The notes beneath the pieces are model-generated. The model was not told the DNA's origin. It searched no databases and worked only from the letters and a program-made list of their open reading frames with translations. A stretch of DNA of 64,000 nt from Allostella sp. ATCC 35155. Its GTDB lineage: Bacteria > Pseudomonadota > Alphaproteobacteria > ATCC43930 > Allostellaceae. The stretch's first letter is position 1, and the number at the start of each line of letters is the position of its first letter. Where the stretch lies: contig AP019701.1 in the NCBI GenBank assembly GCA_006738865.1, positions 1,918,001 to 1,982,000 of the forward strand. Reading direction: 5' to 3'. Position numbers and translations under genes: made by a program. This document shows positions 44,606-52,444 of the stretch, piece by piece.

Positions 44606-44926
44606 GCCACCGCCCGGCCTACAGCCTCTGGGCTCACTTACGTCACCCGCACGCTGATTCCGGGTGCGCTGCCCAGCATCCTGACCGGCCTCAAGATCGG
44701 CTGGGCCTTCGCTTGGCGCACCCTGATCGCGGCCGAGCTGGTGTTCGGCGTCAGCTCCAGCGGCGGCGGTCTCGGCTGGTATATCTTCCAAAGGAAGAAC
44801 CTGCTGGATATACCGAATGTGTTCGCCAGCCTGCTGATGGTCATCATCTTCGGGCTGGTGGTTGACAATTTCGTCTTTCGTACCCTGGAGCAGCGGACGG
44901 TGCGGCGCTGGGGCATGCAGACCTGA
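44606..44926 (+). pseudogene. C-terminal remnant of a TauC/SsuC-type ABC permease
   Basis: Beginning right after the upstream TAG and in the same frame, the translation soon reads TRTLIPGALPSILTGLKIGWAFAWRTLIAAELVFG and ends VFRTLEQRTVRRWGMQT, a close match to the last 95 or so residues of taurine/alkanesulfonate-type permeases (family length about 260-280). The N-terminal two thirds are absent and there is no credible start, apart from an internal ATG at 44741. I interpret it as a deletion junction between two transporter operons. Confidence 0.75.
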
Positions 44927-44956
44927 CTGGATTCACAGGCCCCGAATTTCGCTGCG

Positions 44957-45646
44957 ATGCCGAACAGCGCCGATACCGCCCCCGCCCCCGATCTGTCGAT
45001 GCGTGTCGCCAGCGTCGCCGCCCCGGTACGCCGGCAGGTGGCGAAGGTGCTGCGCGAGGCGATCACCAGCGGTCGCTTCGGACAGGGCCAGCGCCTCGTC
45101 GAAAAGGAACTCTGCGAACTCCTGGGGGTGAGCCGGCCGTCGGTGCGCGAGGCCCTGCGCGAGCTCGAGAGCGAGGGGCTGATCGAGATCATCCCCAATC
45201 GCGGCCCGCTGGTGAAGCGGCTGACGGCAGCCGACGCGGCCAGTGTCTATCAGGTGCGTGCGGCGCTCGAGGCGATGGCGGCGCGGCTCTTCGTCGAGTG
45301 CGCGAGCGACGAGCAGGTCGCCGACCTCGAAGGCTCGGTCGAGGCACTGGCAGCCGCCTATGCCACCCAGGACGTCGCCCAGATCCTCGCCGCCAAGCAG
45401 GTCTTCTATGACGTTCTGATCACGGGCACAGGCAACAATGTGCTGCGCTCGCTGCTGCGCTCGCTCAATGACCGCATCACCATGCTGCGCCGGGTCACGC
45501 TGTCGTCCCCGACCCGCGCGGCGGAAAGCATCCGCGAGATCCGCGACATCATGGCGGCCATCCGGCGGCGCGACGCCGATGCGGCCTTCGCCGCCTCGCT
45601 GCACCACATCCAGGAAGCGGCCAAGGTGGCGCTCGCCGGGCTGTAG
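44957..45646 (+). CDS. GntR-family regulator, FadR/FCD subgroup
   Basis: 229 residues. An N-terminal winged helix lies at 20-90 (AITSGRFGQGQRLVEKELCELLGVSRPSVREALRELESEGLIEIIPNRG) and an FCD effector domain at about 95-220, including the helical ligand-binding segment VYQVRAALEAMAARLFVE. It probably binds a small organic acid or sugar derivative and represses the adjacent ABC operon or the now-broken one. It starts 30 bases after the permease remnant. Confidence 0.88.
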   Translation: MPNSADTAPAPDLSMRVASVAAPVRRQVAKVLREAITSGRFGQGQRLVEKELCELLGVSRPSVREALRELESEGLIEIIPNRGPLVKRLTAADAASVYQVRAALEAMAARLFVECASDEQVADLEGSVEALAAAYATQDVAQILAAKQVFYDVLITGTGNNVLRSLLRSLNDRITMLRRVTLSSPTRAAESIREIRDIMAAIRRRDADAAFAASLHHIQEAAKVALAGL

Positions 45647-45666
45647 CGGCCGCTCTGTCGGTGCGG

Positions 45667-46293
45667 TCACTGCTTGGCGAGTTGGAGCCGCCTTCGGATC
45701 GATTGGAGGATGCCGTCGAACGTGAAGCAGGACATTCGGTAGGAACCGAAGGACACGTTCCGGGAGCGCCACTGCAGCCGGTTGAGATCGCCCCCGGTCA
45801 GATCGGCGTCGCGGCCGACGACGAGGAGGAGGTGGACGTCCGGATGACTGTTCCCGAACACCCGCCGGAGCGCATCCGATGTGCCGCCCTCGGTGGATAG
45901 GCGCCAAGCCCAGTCGACGAGCTGCGAAAAGCCGCGCTCGAAGCGTGGCGACCATCGCTTCATCGACTTGCCGTGGTCGAGCTTCCGAAAGATGCTTTGT
46001 TCCTGGGCATCCTCGAACTCGATCAGCGTGAAGGCGTTCGTGCTGCTGTCCCCATTGGCGACGTCGCACACGAAGTCGCCGAAGAGATCCAGTTCGAAGG
46101 CGACCCGGTCGGGTGCTTCGATGGCGCTGTTGGTCAGGCCGAGGGCCGCGGAGAGATTTGGGCGTGCCTTGAAGAAGGGCAGGATATCCGCGCGTTCGGT
46201 GCGATGCTTCTCTTCTGAGAGGAAGCGTTCCAACGCATCAAGGTCCGCCCCGATCTGATCGAGATCTAGCCCGATCTCTCCAAATGCCCGCAT
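45667..46293 (-). CDS. Shedu-like (DUF4263) nuclease-domain protein
   Basis: 208 residues. The central part, VAFELDLFGDFVCDVANGD followed by FTLIEFEDAQEQSIF (about 64-102), is a PD-(D/E)xK-type core with candidate acidic residues in GDF and EFE, followed by FERGFSQLVDWAWRL. This pattern is that of DUF4263 proteins, which include the Shedu anti-phage nuclease SduA. It is short and has no additional N-terminal domain. It lies 15 bases downstream of a RelE-like gene on the same strand, and its codon use is slightly less GC-rich than that of its neighbours, consistent with acquisition. Confidence 0.6.
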   Translation of the reverse strand: MRAFGEIGLDLDQIGADLDALERFLSEEKHRTERADILPFFKARPNLSAALGLTNSAIEAPDRVAFELDLFGDFVCDVANGDSSTNAFTLIEFEDAQEQSIFRKLDHGKSMKRWSPRFERGFSQLVDWAWRLSTEGGTSDALRRVFGNSHPDVHLLLVVGRDADLTGGDLNRLQWRSRNVSFGSYRMSCFTFDGILQSIRRRLQLAKQ

Positions 46294-46308
46294 TCGACCG
46301 AGACGGGT

Positions 46309-46605
46309 TCACGCCCGTCGGCGAAGCTGGCGAAGCCCGTCGATCTGACCTTGGCGAACAACGTCGACCACGATGATCGTGTCCCCCCGCCGCCGCAGGA
46401 GCACGCTGAGATCCTGTCCGGCCTGCAATCGATAAAGGTCTCGTTCATCGGCAGGCCCAACGGGGGCGACCGCGAACAGGAGTGAACCGCGCAGCGCGTC
46501 CCAGTTGCCGCTCAGCCGGTCGACGGCATGGAAGACCCGATGCTGCTCCTGGACGGGCAGTTGGCTAAGGAAGGCCCTGGCCGTGTAGTCCCATTCCACG
46601 TTCAT
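46309..46605 (-). CDS. RelE/ParE-like small protein
   Basis: 98 residues (a start four codons earlier, ATG 46617, is equally possible because no ribosome site favours either). The order helix-helix (TARAFLSQLPVQEQHRVFHAVDRL) then beta strands (DLYRLQAGQDLSVLLRRRGDTIIVVDVVRQG) is that of RelE-superfamily toxins. No antitoxin gene is adjacent; the next gene in the operon is the Shedu-like protein. It could be a toxin, or a RelE-fold partner of the defence protein. Confidence 0.6.
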   Translation of the reverse strand: MNVEWDYTARAFLSQLPVQEQHRVFHAVDRLSGNWDALRGSLLFAVAPVGPADERDLYRLQAGQDLSVLLRRRGDTIIVVDVVRQGQIDGLRQLRRRA

Positions 46606-46669
46606 GTGACTACCCATGTCGGGACGGTGGCTGCCGGCTTCCAGTCCGGCGCCGGCAGCCAAGCATATC

Positions 46670-46996
46670 CTACTTCACCGAGGAGAAGCTGGTCGGCTGC
46701 AGGAAGCTGTTGCTGATCGAGGCGACGATGGCGCCGTCCTTCTCGGTCTCGGCCCGGGCGGCCAGCCATTCCGGGTCGGCCTGGAAGGCGTTCCACTTGG
46801 CCTCGCGCTCGGCCAGCGATTCCCATGCCAGCAGGTAGAAGAGATCCTGGTTGTTCTCGCCCACCAGCACCGTCCAGAAGCCGGCCTGGCGGATGCCGTG
46901 CTGCTCCCACTTCTTCAGCGTGATGGTGTCGAACCGCTTCAGCAGCGCCGGCAGGCGCCCCGGCATGCAGTGATAGACCCGCAGCTCGTAGATCAT
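46670..46996 (-). CDS. NIPSNAP-family protein
   Basis: 108 residues, a dimeric alpha/beta-barrel (ferredoxin-like) fold. MIYELRVYHCMPGRLPALLKRFDT at the start and FYLLAWESLAEREAKWNAFQADPEW near 53-77 are typical. The function of NIPSNAP proteins in bacteria is not settled. It lies 40 bases downstream of the TauD-type dioxygenase gene on the same strand, so the two probably form a small catabolic operon. Confidence 0.85.
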   Translation of the reverse strand: MIYELRVYHCMPGRLPALLKRFDTITLKKWEQHGIRQAGFWTVLVGENNQDLFYLLAWESLAEREAKWNAFQADPEWLAARAETEKDGAIVASISNSFLQPTSFSSVK

Positions 46997-47036
46997 TCTT
47001 GGCTGTTCCTCGTCTGGCTGTTCCGGGGAAGCCCCT

Positions 47037-47924
47037 TCAGGCGGCTTCCTGGGCTACCGTCGGCGCATCGCCGGCGATGGTGGTGCGGCGCATGTCGCGC
47101 GCCTCGCGGGTCTCGTCGAAGGGTCGGGCGCGGTGCATCGTCTGCCGGTTGTCCCACATGACGAGGTCGTGCTGGCGCCAGACATGGGCGTAGACGAACT
47201 CCCGCTGGGTGGCATGCTCGATGAGGTCGCGGATGAAGCAGCGTGCCTCCGGCATCGGCCAGCCGACGATGGTGCCGATGTGCGAGGACAGGAACAGCGA
47301 CCGGCGCCCGGTGACGGGATGGGTGCGGACCAGTCGCTGGCGGACCGGGCGGAAGGTCCGCTTCTCCTCCTCGCTGAGTTCGGTGAAGCCGAGCTGGCCG
47401 CGCGAATAGATCAGCGAATGCTCGCAGACGAGATCCTCGATCTCCGCCTTCGTCTTGTCGTCCAGCGCGTCGTAGGCCGCCCGCATGTCGGCGAACTCGG
47501 TGTTGCCGCCGGTCGACGGGATGCGCCGCGCCGACAGCAGCGAGTATTTCGCGGGGACGGCGCGGAACGAGCTGTCGGAATGCCACAGCCGATTGCCGAG
47601 ATTGAACATGCGCCGACGATCGTCGCGGGCGAGAACCCGGTTCTCGCGGTCGAGGTTCGAGATGTCGGCGAGCTTCACGTCGAGCCGGCGTTCGGCGTCC
47701 GTGGTGACGTTGCTGCCGAGCGCGAGTTCGATCTCGCCGAAATTGCGGCTGAAGGCGACCTGTTGCTCGTCGCTGACGTCCTGGTCGTGGAAGACCAGCA
47801 CGGCGTGCCGGTCCATGCCGGCCTCGACGGCCGCGACATCGTCGGGCGTCAGCGGGCGGCGCATGTCGATGCCTTCGACTTCGCCGCCGATATGGGGGGT
47901 GAGCGGGCGGATGCGGACGGACAT
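47037..47924 (-). CDS. TauD/TfdA-family Fe(II)/2-oxoglutarate dioxygenase
   Basis: 295 residues. The facial triad is visible as LWHSDSSF (HxD, near 114-121) and MHRARPF (near 263-269), with the 2-oxoglutarate-binding arginine in REARDMRRTTI near 273-283. The family cleaves taurine, 2,4-D or alkyl sulfates and related acids. The sequence is closer to the TfdA-like branch by its DRHAVLVFHDQDVSDEQQVAFSR opening. Substrate is not determined. Confidence 0.9.
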   Translation of the reverse strand: MSVRIRPLTPHIGGEVEGIDMRRPLTPDDVAAVEAGMDRHAVLVFHDQDVSDEQQVAFSRNFGEIELALGSNVTTDAERRLDVKLADISNLDRENRVLARDDRRRMFNLGNRLWHSDSSFRAVPAKYSLLSARRIPSTGGNTEFADMRAAYDALDDKTKAEIEDLVCEHSLIYSRGQLGFTELSEEEKRTFRPVRQRLVRTHPVTGRRSLFLSSHIGTIVGWPMPEARCFIRDLIEHATQREFVYAHVWRQHDLVMWDNRQTMHRARPFDETREARDMRRTTIAGDAPTVAQEAA

Positions 47925-47971
47925 GGGGCGAACCTCCCTCCGGCCGAGCTTAGACCGGCCCGGCCGGAAGG

Positions 47972-48034
47972 GGGAAGCCCGCCTCGCGCAGCGGGAAGCC
48001 CGCCTAGCGCAGCGGGAAGCCGAGCGCGCGCAGC
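47972..48034. repeat. Three tandem 21-bp units across a stop codon
   Basis: Three 21-base units (47972-47992, 47993-48013, 48014-48034) beginning GGGAAGCC span the 3' end of the nitroreductase gene. The third unit is diverged. Because 21 bases equal seven codons, the repeat on the minus strand encodes copies of a GFPLR phrase; the nitroreductase stop (48006-48004) lies inside the middle unit. Confidence 0.75.
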
Positions 48035-48843
48035 GCCGGCTTCAGCAGGTCGCGCCCGCGCAACGCCTTGATGGTGGCGATGCGCGACAGCACCCGTTCG
48101 GTCCAGGTGTCGGCCTGCATCTCGTTGCGGCGCGAGAACTCGCCCATGATCCGGTCATAAGCGGCGCGCTGTCCGTTCTCATCGGCGATCCGGTAGGTGC
48201 CGTGATGCAACACGGCCGCCTGCGGCAGGCGCGGCTTCACCTCGCCGGCCGCGGCCGGCTGGGCGTAGCCGACGCAGAGGCCGAACACGCCGACCGCGCC
48301 CGGCGGCAGATCCAGGAGCCCGGCCACCGCCTGCGTGTCGTTGCGCAGCGCCCCGATATAGACGGTCGAGAGGCCGAGCGATTCGGCGGCGACCACGGCG
48401 TTCTGGGCCGCGAGCGCGGCGTCGATCGACGCGACCAGGAAGGTCTCGAGATAGGGCAGCCCCTCGAGCGGGCGCCCTTCGGCCTCCGCGATGCGGCCGA
48501 GGCGCGACAGGTCCGCCAGCCAGACGAGGAAGAGCGGGCACTGCTCGATGTGTTTCTGGCCGCCCGCGATGGCGGCGAGCTTGCCGCGGACGCCGGGGTC
48601 GGAGACCGCGACGACCGACCAGGTCTGGAGGTTGGAGCTCGTCGCGGCCGACTGGGCGGCGGCAACCAGCGTCTCCAGCGTGCCCTCGGGCGGCGCGTCG
48701 GCGCGGAAGCCGCGCACCGAACGGTGGCTCAGCAGCAGGGCGATGGCGTCGCTCCAAGGGCCGGCCGCGGGCACGGCGTCCGGGCCGTAGCGCAGCGCCA
48801 GCGCCTCGGCCTTGCCGGGCGAGGCCGGCGTGATCGAATCCAT
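48004..48843 (-). CDS. NfsA-like nitroreductase (FMN-dependent oxidoreductase)
   Basis: 279 residues. The FMN-binding start LLSHRSVRGFRADAPP is near 37-52, then QSAATSSNLQTWSVVAV, and VAAESLGLSTVYIGALRND near 152-170. This is the NfsA/Frp branch, which reduces nitro compounds, quinones or flavins with NADPH. The C-terminus ends GFPLR within the tandem 21-bp repeat. It begins 42 bases after the CDP-alcohol transferase gene and may be co-transcribed with it. Confidence 0.9.
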   Translation of the reverse strand: MDSITPASPGKAEALALRYGPDAVPAAGPWSDAIALLLSHRSVRGFRADAPPEGTLETLVAAAQSAATSSNLQTWSVVAVSDPGVRGKLAAIAGGQKHIEQCPLFLVWLADLSRLGRIAEAEGRPLEGLPYLETFLVASIDAALAAQNAVVAAESLGLSTVYIGALRNDTQAVAGLLDLPPGAVGVFGLCVGYAQPAAAGEVKPRLPQAAVLHHGTYRIADENGQRAAYDRIMGEFSRRNEMQADTWTERVLSRIATIKALRGRDLLKPALRALGFPLR

Positions 48844-48885
48844 GAAGGGTACTCCGGGATGTGGAACGGTCGAGCGAATGATGCA

Positions 48886-49533
48886 TCATCCGCGCCGGTC
48901 GTCCGTCCGTCCACCCCCGGTCGGCAGGGTCGTCCATCCCGTCCACCAGCGCGTGGCGGTGGTGAGGAGGCAGAGACCGCCGAAGATCCACGCCAGCAGC
49001 GGGAACTGCGCCGGCCAGAGGCACATGAGAGCAAAGCAGGCGATCGTCTCCGTGCCCTCGGTCAGTCCGCCGAGATAGCGGATCCCCTTGGCGCGCAGGC
49101 GCGTTTCCGGCAGGCCGTGGCGGGCAGCGACGGCAGCGACGGCAGCGAAGGCGAGGAAGCTGGAGCCCGTGCCGACGAATGCAAAGAGCAGGAAGGCCGC
49201 CGGCAGGCCGTTGGCCGCCGGGTCGGCGAGGGCGAAGCCGAGGGGCACGGTCGCGTAGAAGAGGAAGTCGAGCGCGATGTCGAGAAAGGCGCCGCGGTCG
49301 GTCGGGCCGGCGACGCGGGCGACCGCGCCGTCGAGCCCGTCCAGCGTGCGGTTGAGAAGGATGGCGGCCAGGGCCGCGCCGAACAGCCCGGCCGCCAGCA
49401 GCGGCAGCGCGGCGAGGCCCACCAGGAAGCCCGTGAGGGTCACGGCGTCGGCGGCGACGCCGGCCCTGGCCAGCCACCGGCCGGGGCGCTCTAGCAGACG
49501 ATGGACGAGCGGTTGGAGCGTCGCGTCGAGCAC
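48886..49533 (-). CDS. CDP-alcohol phosphatidyltransferase family protein
   Basis: 215 residues, about six transmembrane helices. The catalytic motif DGxxARx7Gx3Dx3D is complete in LDGLDGAVARVAGPTDRGAFLDIALDF (about 60-86). Enzymes of this family transfer a phospho-alcohol head group from a CDP-linked donor at the membrane, as in phospholipid synthesis; specificity is not readable. A GTG start (MLDATLQPLVHRLL) at 49533 lies eleven bases after the thioesterase stop. A longer frame upstream is a shadow of the thioesterase gene. Confidence 0.85.
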   Translation of the reverse strand: MLDATLQPLVHRLLERPGRWLARAGVAADAVTLTGFLVGLAALPLLAAGLFGAALAAILLNRTLDGLDGAVARVAGPTDRGAFLDIALDFLFYATVPLGFALADPAANGLPAAFLLFAFVGTGSSFLAFAAVAAVAARHGLPETRLRAKGIRYLGGLTEGTETIACFALMCLWPAQFPLLAWIFGGLCLLTTATRWWTGWTTLPTGGGRTDDRRG

Positions 49534-49544
49534 CGGGCCGCCGG

Positions 49545-50039
49545 TCAGGTGCCGCCGATCGGGAAGACGAGGCAGGTGCCGGTGCCATGGGCGTAGAGCC
49601 GCCCGTCCTCGGCCCCGATCAGGCGTCCCTTGGCGGTGCAGATGCGCCGGCCCTCGCTGACGATCCGGCCCTCGGCCAGCAGCGGCCCCGATGCGTGGCC
49701 GACGGCGCGGGTGAAGTTCACCTTCGTCTCGACGCTGGCATAGCCGAGCCCGGCGGCCAGCGTCGTCTGCACGGCGCAGCCGATGCAGGAATCGAGCAGC
49801 GTCATCGCGAGCCCGCCATGCACGCTGCCGATCGGATTGTAGTGGCGCAGTTCGGGCAGCACCCGGAAGACCGCGCGGCCGCGCTCGACCTCGATCAGGC
49901 GGAAGCCCAGCGTCGCCGCCATCGGCGGGACTGGGAACCGGCCGGACGCGAGGCCCGAGAGGAAATCCAGCCCGCTCATGGCGGCCATGGTCTCGATCGG
50001 CACCAGCCCGACGGCCCGCCCGTCCTCCGTCCTGTCCAC
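49545..50039 (-). CDS. PaaI-type hotdog thioesterase
   Basis: 164 residues. The hotdog motif HYNPIGSVHGGLAMTLLDSCIGCAVQTTL (about 72-100) includes the HGG turn and the catalytic aspartate; VETKVNFTRAV follows. These enzymes hydrolyse acyl-CoA thioesters such as phenylacetate intermediates. GTG 50039 is chosen since AAGGAG lies eight bases upstream; the frame continues to an ATG at 50144, but that extension would read through the palindromic element and has no similarity. Confidence 0.87.
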   Translation of the reverse strand: MDRTEDGRAVGLVPIETMAAMSGLDFLSGLASGRFPVPPMAATLGFRLIEVERGRAVFRVLPELRHYNPIGSVHGGLAMTLLDSCIGCAVQTTLAAGLGYASVETKVNFTRAVGHASGPLLAEGRIVSEGRRICTAKGRLIGAEDGRLYAHGTGTCLVFPIGGT

Positions 50040-50059
50040 GTTCGACGCTCCTTCCGGGG

Positions 50060-50179
50060 CTAGTGGTCCGATGCAGACGGAAGGTCCCTTCCGTCTCCTG
50101 AATCGGCCCACTAACCATATGATCTGGTGGGGCGACTCATCCAATCGGATGGAACCATCCGATTGGGTCGCACCACTAG
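50060..50179. mobile_element. MITE-like palindromic element
   Basis: A 120-base element bounded by inverted ends CTAGTGGT and ACCACTAG. Inside are two perfect hairpins: AGACGGAAGG/CCTTCCGTCT (50075-50096) and CCAATCGGATGG/CCATCCGATTGG (50141-50166), and a weaker CCCAC/GTGGG pair between them. The CTAG/TA ends resemble target duplications of IS630- or IS5-like elements. It encodes no protein. It separates the thioesterase gene from the next gene upstream and supplies that gene with its stop codon. Confidence 0.65.
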
Positions 50180-51279
50180 GGGCCGCTCTGTCCGATCTCG
50201 GCGAACGCGGCCGGCAGGCCCGTCGTGCCCGCTGCGGCCGCGCCCGGCCACAGCGTGTTCTGGAGGTAGGCGCCGACCGGGCTCAGCACGTCGACCAGCA
50301 TGGCGAAGCCGAGCGACGGCCAGAGGCTGCCGAGCACGATATAGGACAGGCCCAGCGATTCGGCGACGCTTGCCACCCGGTGGCCGATGCGCCGCCAGAC
50401 ACCTTCCTGCCACAGCGGCGCACCGGCGGCGGAGAGGTCGTGCGCCGCCGCCTCGACCAGGCGCTGCTGGTGCCGAAGCGTGTCTTCGCCGATGACGCCC
50501 TGCTGCTGCAGCCGGACCAGCCGCTCGACCCGTCGCTCGGTCCAGCGCCGCGCCAGATCCGGCCCGTCCCACGGCGTCGGCGGCAGCGCGTCGTCCGGCA
50601 GCTGTCCGCGCAGGCCGAGTTCGACCGCCTCGCGCATCCACATCGTCCAGATCACGAGACGCCGGATGCTGGCCCGGCGGTCGGCATCGGCGGCGACGCG
50701 CTGCGGCGACCAGCGGTTGTCCGCCCAGCCGAGGCCGGGCAGGGCGGCGCGATGGTCCGGCGGCGCGAAGTAATAGCGCGCCTCGATCGCGTGGCTGGCG
50801 GTGCGGGCGCGGATGCCGGCGACCAGCCAGGTGTCGGGCAGGGTTGCGCCCAGCGCGGCCAGCCGCTCGCGCGCCATCAGCCAGACGACGGGGCCGGGCA
50901 CCGTCTCGGCGAGGACGACGTGGTTGAGAAAGAGGCAGAGCCCATCGACTGCGGTGTCGTAGGCGACATGGCCGAGATGGGTGTCCGCGCGCAGGCATTC
51001 GGGCGCGGCGGCCAGCGGCCCCGGCCGGGCCGCCATGTTGGCCCGGACGATCACCAGCCCGTCGGCGACCTTGCCGTCGATCCGCGCCAGGGCGAGGACG
51101 GCGAAGGCATCCTCGCCGCGGCGCTCGATCGTCTCCGCGACCGCGGTCCAGGCGCCCGGCGGTAACGGAACGAGCTTGCCCGCGACCTCGGCGACGCCCC
51201 GCAACGGTGCGGCGTCACCGTGGATCGCCGCCACGCAGAGAAGGGCGGCCAGCACGAGGCAGCGCAGGAACCGGGCCAT
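50176..51279 (-). CDS. Secreted protein of unknown function, paralogue 1
   Basis: 367 residues with a signal peptide (MARFLRCLVLAALLCVAAIHGDA, cleavage near 23). The mature start holds KLVPLPPGAWTAVAET, shared with the neighbouring gene. A region near 225-255 is rich in Trp and Arg, and two hydrophobic segments near 320 and 335 could be membrane-associated. I recognise no catalytic motif. The TAG stop lies in the inverted end of the palindromic element, so the original C-terminus may have been different. Confidence 0.72.
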   Translation of the reverse strand: MARFLRCLVLAALLCVAAIHGDAAPLRGVAEVAGKLVPLPPGAWTAVAETIERRGEDAFAVLALARIDGKVADGLVIVRANMAARPGPLAAAPECLRADTHLGHVAYDTAVDGLCLFLNHVVLAETVPGPVVWLMARERLAALGATLPDTWLVAGIRARTASHAIEARYYFAPPDHRAALPGLGWADNRWSPQRVAADADRRASIRRLVIWTMWMREAVELGLRGQLPDDALPPTPWDGPDLARRWTERRVERLVRLQQQGVIGEDTLRHQQRLVEAAAHDLSAAGAPLWQEGVWRRIGHRVASVAESLGLSYIVLGSLWPSLGFAMLVDVLSPVGAYLQNTLWPGAAAAGTTGLPAAFAEIGQSGP

Positions 51280-51289
51280 GATCCCGATT

Positions 51290-52294
51290 CTACTCCGAGG
51301 GCCGGGATGGAGCGATGCCGAACTCCATCGTCGGCCGCGGCGGCTCCAGATCCCATGCAAAGTCGAGCGCCTGCGCCCCGAGCCCCCCGACCAGCGTCTG
51401 GAGCGCGCCGAGGAGCACGGCGGTGTAGGCATTGCCGGCGACGATCAGCCCGGCCCCGGCGGCCAGCGTCACCTGGATCGCGCCCTCGCTGGCCGCCATG
51501 CCGAGCCGGCGGTGCCAGCGGGTCGTGCCCGGCATCTGCCCGGCGGATCGGCTGGCGGCCCCGGGTGGCGGCAGGTCGGACGTCGCGGCGAGCGGATCGG
51601 CGATCCGGCCCTCCACCTCGTCCAGCGCCCGCAGCAGCCACGGAACCATGGCATCGGCCGCGATACGCAGCGCCGGCTGCTCCGCCGACACCAGCGCCGC
51701 CCGCTGGAACTGCGCCGGGGGCCGCGGCGCGGCCTGCTGCGTCGCAGCCCAGGCATAGCGGATGTCGACGACATCGCGGCGATCCCCGACCCGCAGGCCG
51801 GCGACCGCGAGTGCGCCCGGAATGCGCCAGCCGCGCCGCACTGCCTCGTTCCGGGCGGCGTTCCAGGCCGGCAGGCGCAAGATCGACCGATGCCCCGCCG
51901 GCAGGAAGACGAGATAGCCGCAGGCGAGATTGCGCGCGCGCGTGCGCACGCCAGTGGCATAGGCGGCCTCGGGATCGCGGCAGCCGGCCGGCGGACCCCA
52001 GCCGTTCTCGACCGGCAGGCGATTGGCGTGGGCGACGACGATACCCTCGACCAGCCCGTTCTGCTGCTGGACGAGGACGATGCCGCCGATCGCGCCGTAG
52101 GGACCGGGGGTCGCACCGACGACCGGGCCGTGGCCGCGACCGACGACGGTCCATTCCCCCGGCGGTAGCGGAACGGGCTTGCCGTAGACGAAGATCGTCG
52201 AGCGATGGCTCTCGCCCACCGCGGGAAGGTCCGCAGCCCAGGCGCTCCCGATTGCGGCAAGAGCCGCGGTCATCGCTCCGACGAGAACACGCAT
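51290..52294 (-). CDS. Secreted protein of unknown function, paralogue 2
   Basis: 334 residues with a signal peptide (about 1-20, cleavage at AWA). Residues 38-52 read GKPVPLPPGEWTVVGRG, matching the paralogue, and both share a later pattern of Cys-x-Y/L-x-x-FL and basic helices. Its C-terminal half has a hydrophobic stretch (about 285-310). It lies ten bases upstream of the paralogue and was probably formed by tandem duplication. Starts at GTG 52300 or ATG 52294 are both possible. No function is inferred. Confidence 0.72.
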   Translation of the reverse strand: MRVLVGAMTAALAAIGSAWAADLPAVGESHRSTIFVYGKPVPLPPGEWTVVGRGHGPVVGATPGPYGAIGGIVLVQQQNGLVEGIVVAHANRLPVENGWGPPAGCRDPEAAYATGVRTRARNLACGYLVFLPAGHRSILRLPAWNAARNEAVRRGWRIPGALAVAGLRVGDRRDVVDIRYAWAATQQAAPRPPAQFQRAALVSAEQPALRIAADAMVPWLLRALDEVEGRIADPLAATSDLPPPGAASRSAGQMPGTTRWHRRLGMAASEGAIQVTLAAGAGLIVAGNAYTAVLLGALQTLVGGLGAQALDFAWDLEPPRPTMEFGIAPSRPSE

Positions 52295-52414
52295 GCGCAC
52301 GATCGGACTCAGAACCTCTGGTGGAAGTGCGGCTGCGAGTGGAGCATGAGCGGGCGCCGTTGGCCAGTGCGAGCATGGCCGGTCTTGGGGGAATGCGCTT
52401 GCGAACCATTACGC

Positions 52415-52420
52415 TATAAT
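52415..52420 (+). promoter_or_regulatory. Possible -10 box of the GT9-like gene
   Basis: A perfect TATAAT lies 25 bases before the start at 52445, in a locally AT-rich stretch between divergent genes. A standard -35 box at the expected spacing is missing, so the promoter assignment rests on the -10 box and position. Confidence 0.4.
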
Positions 52421-52444
52421 TTCACCTTATTGGGGAAGGGAGCG

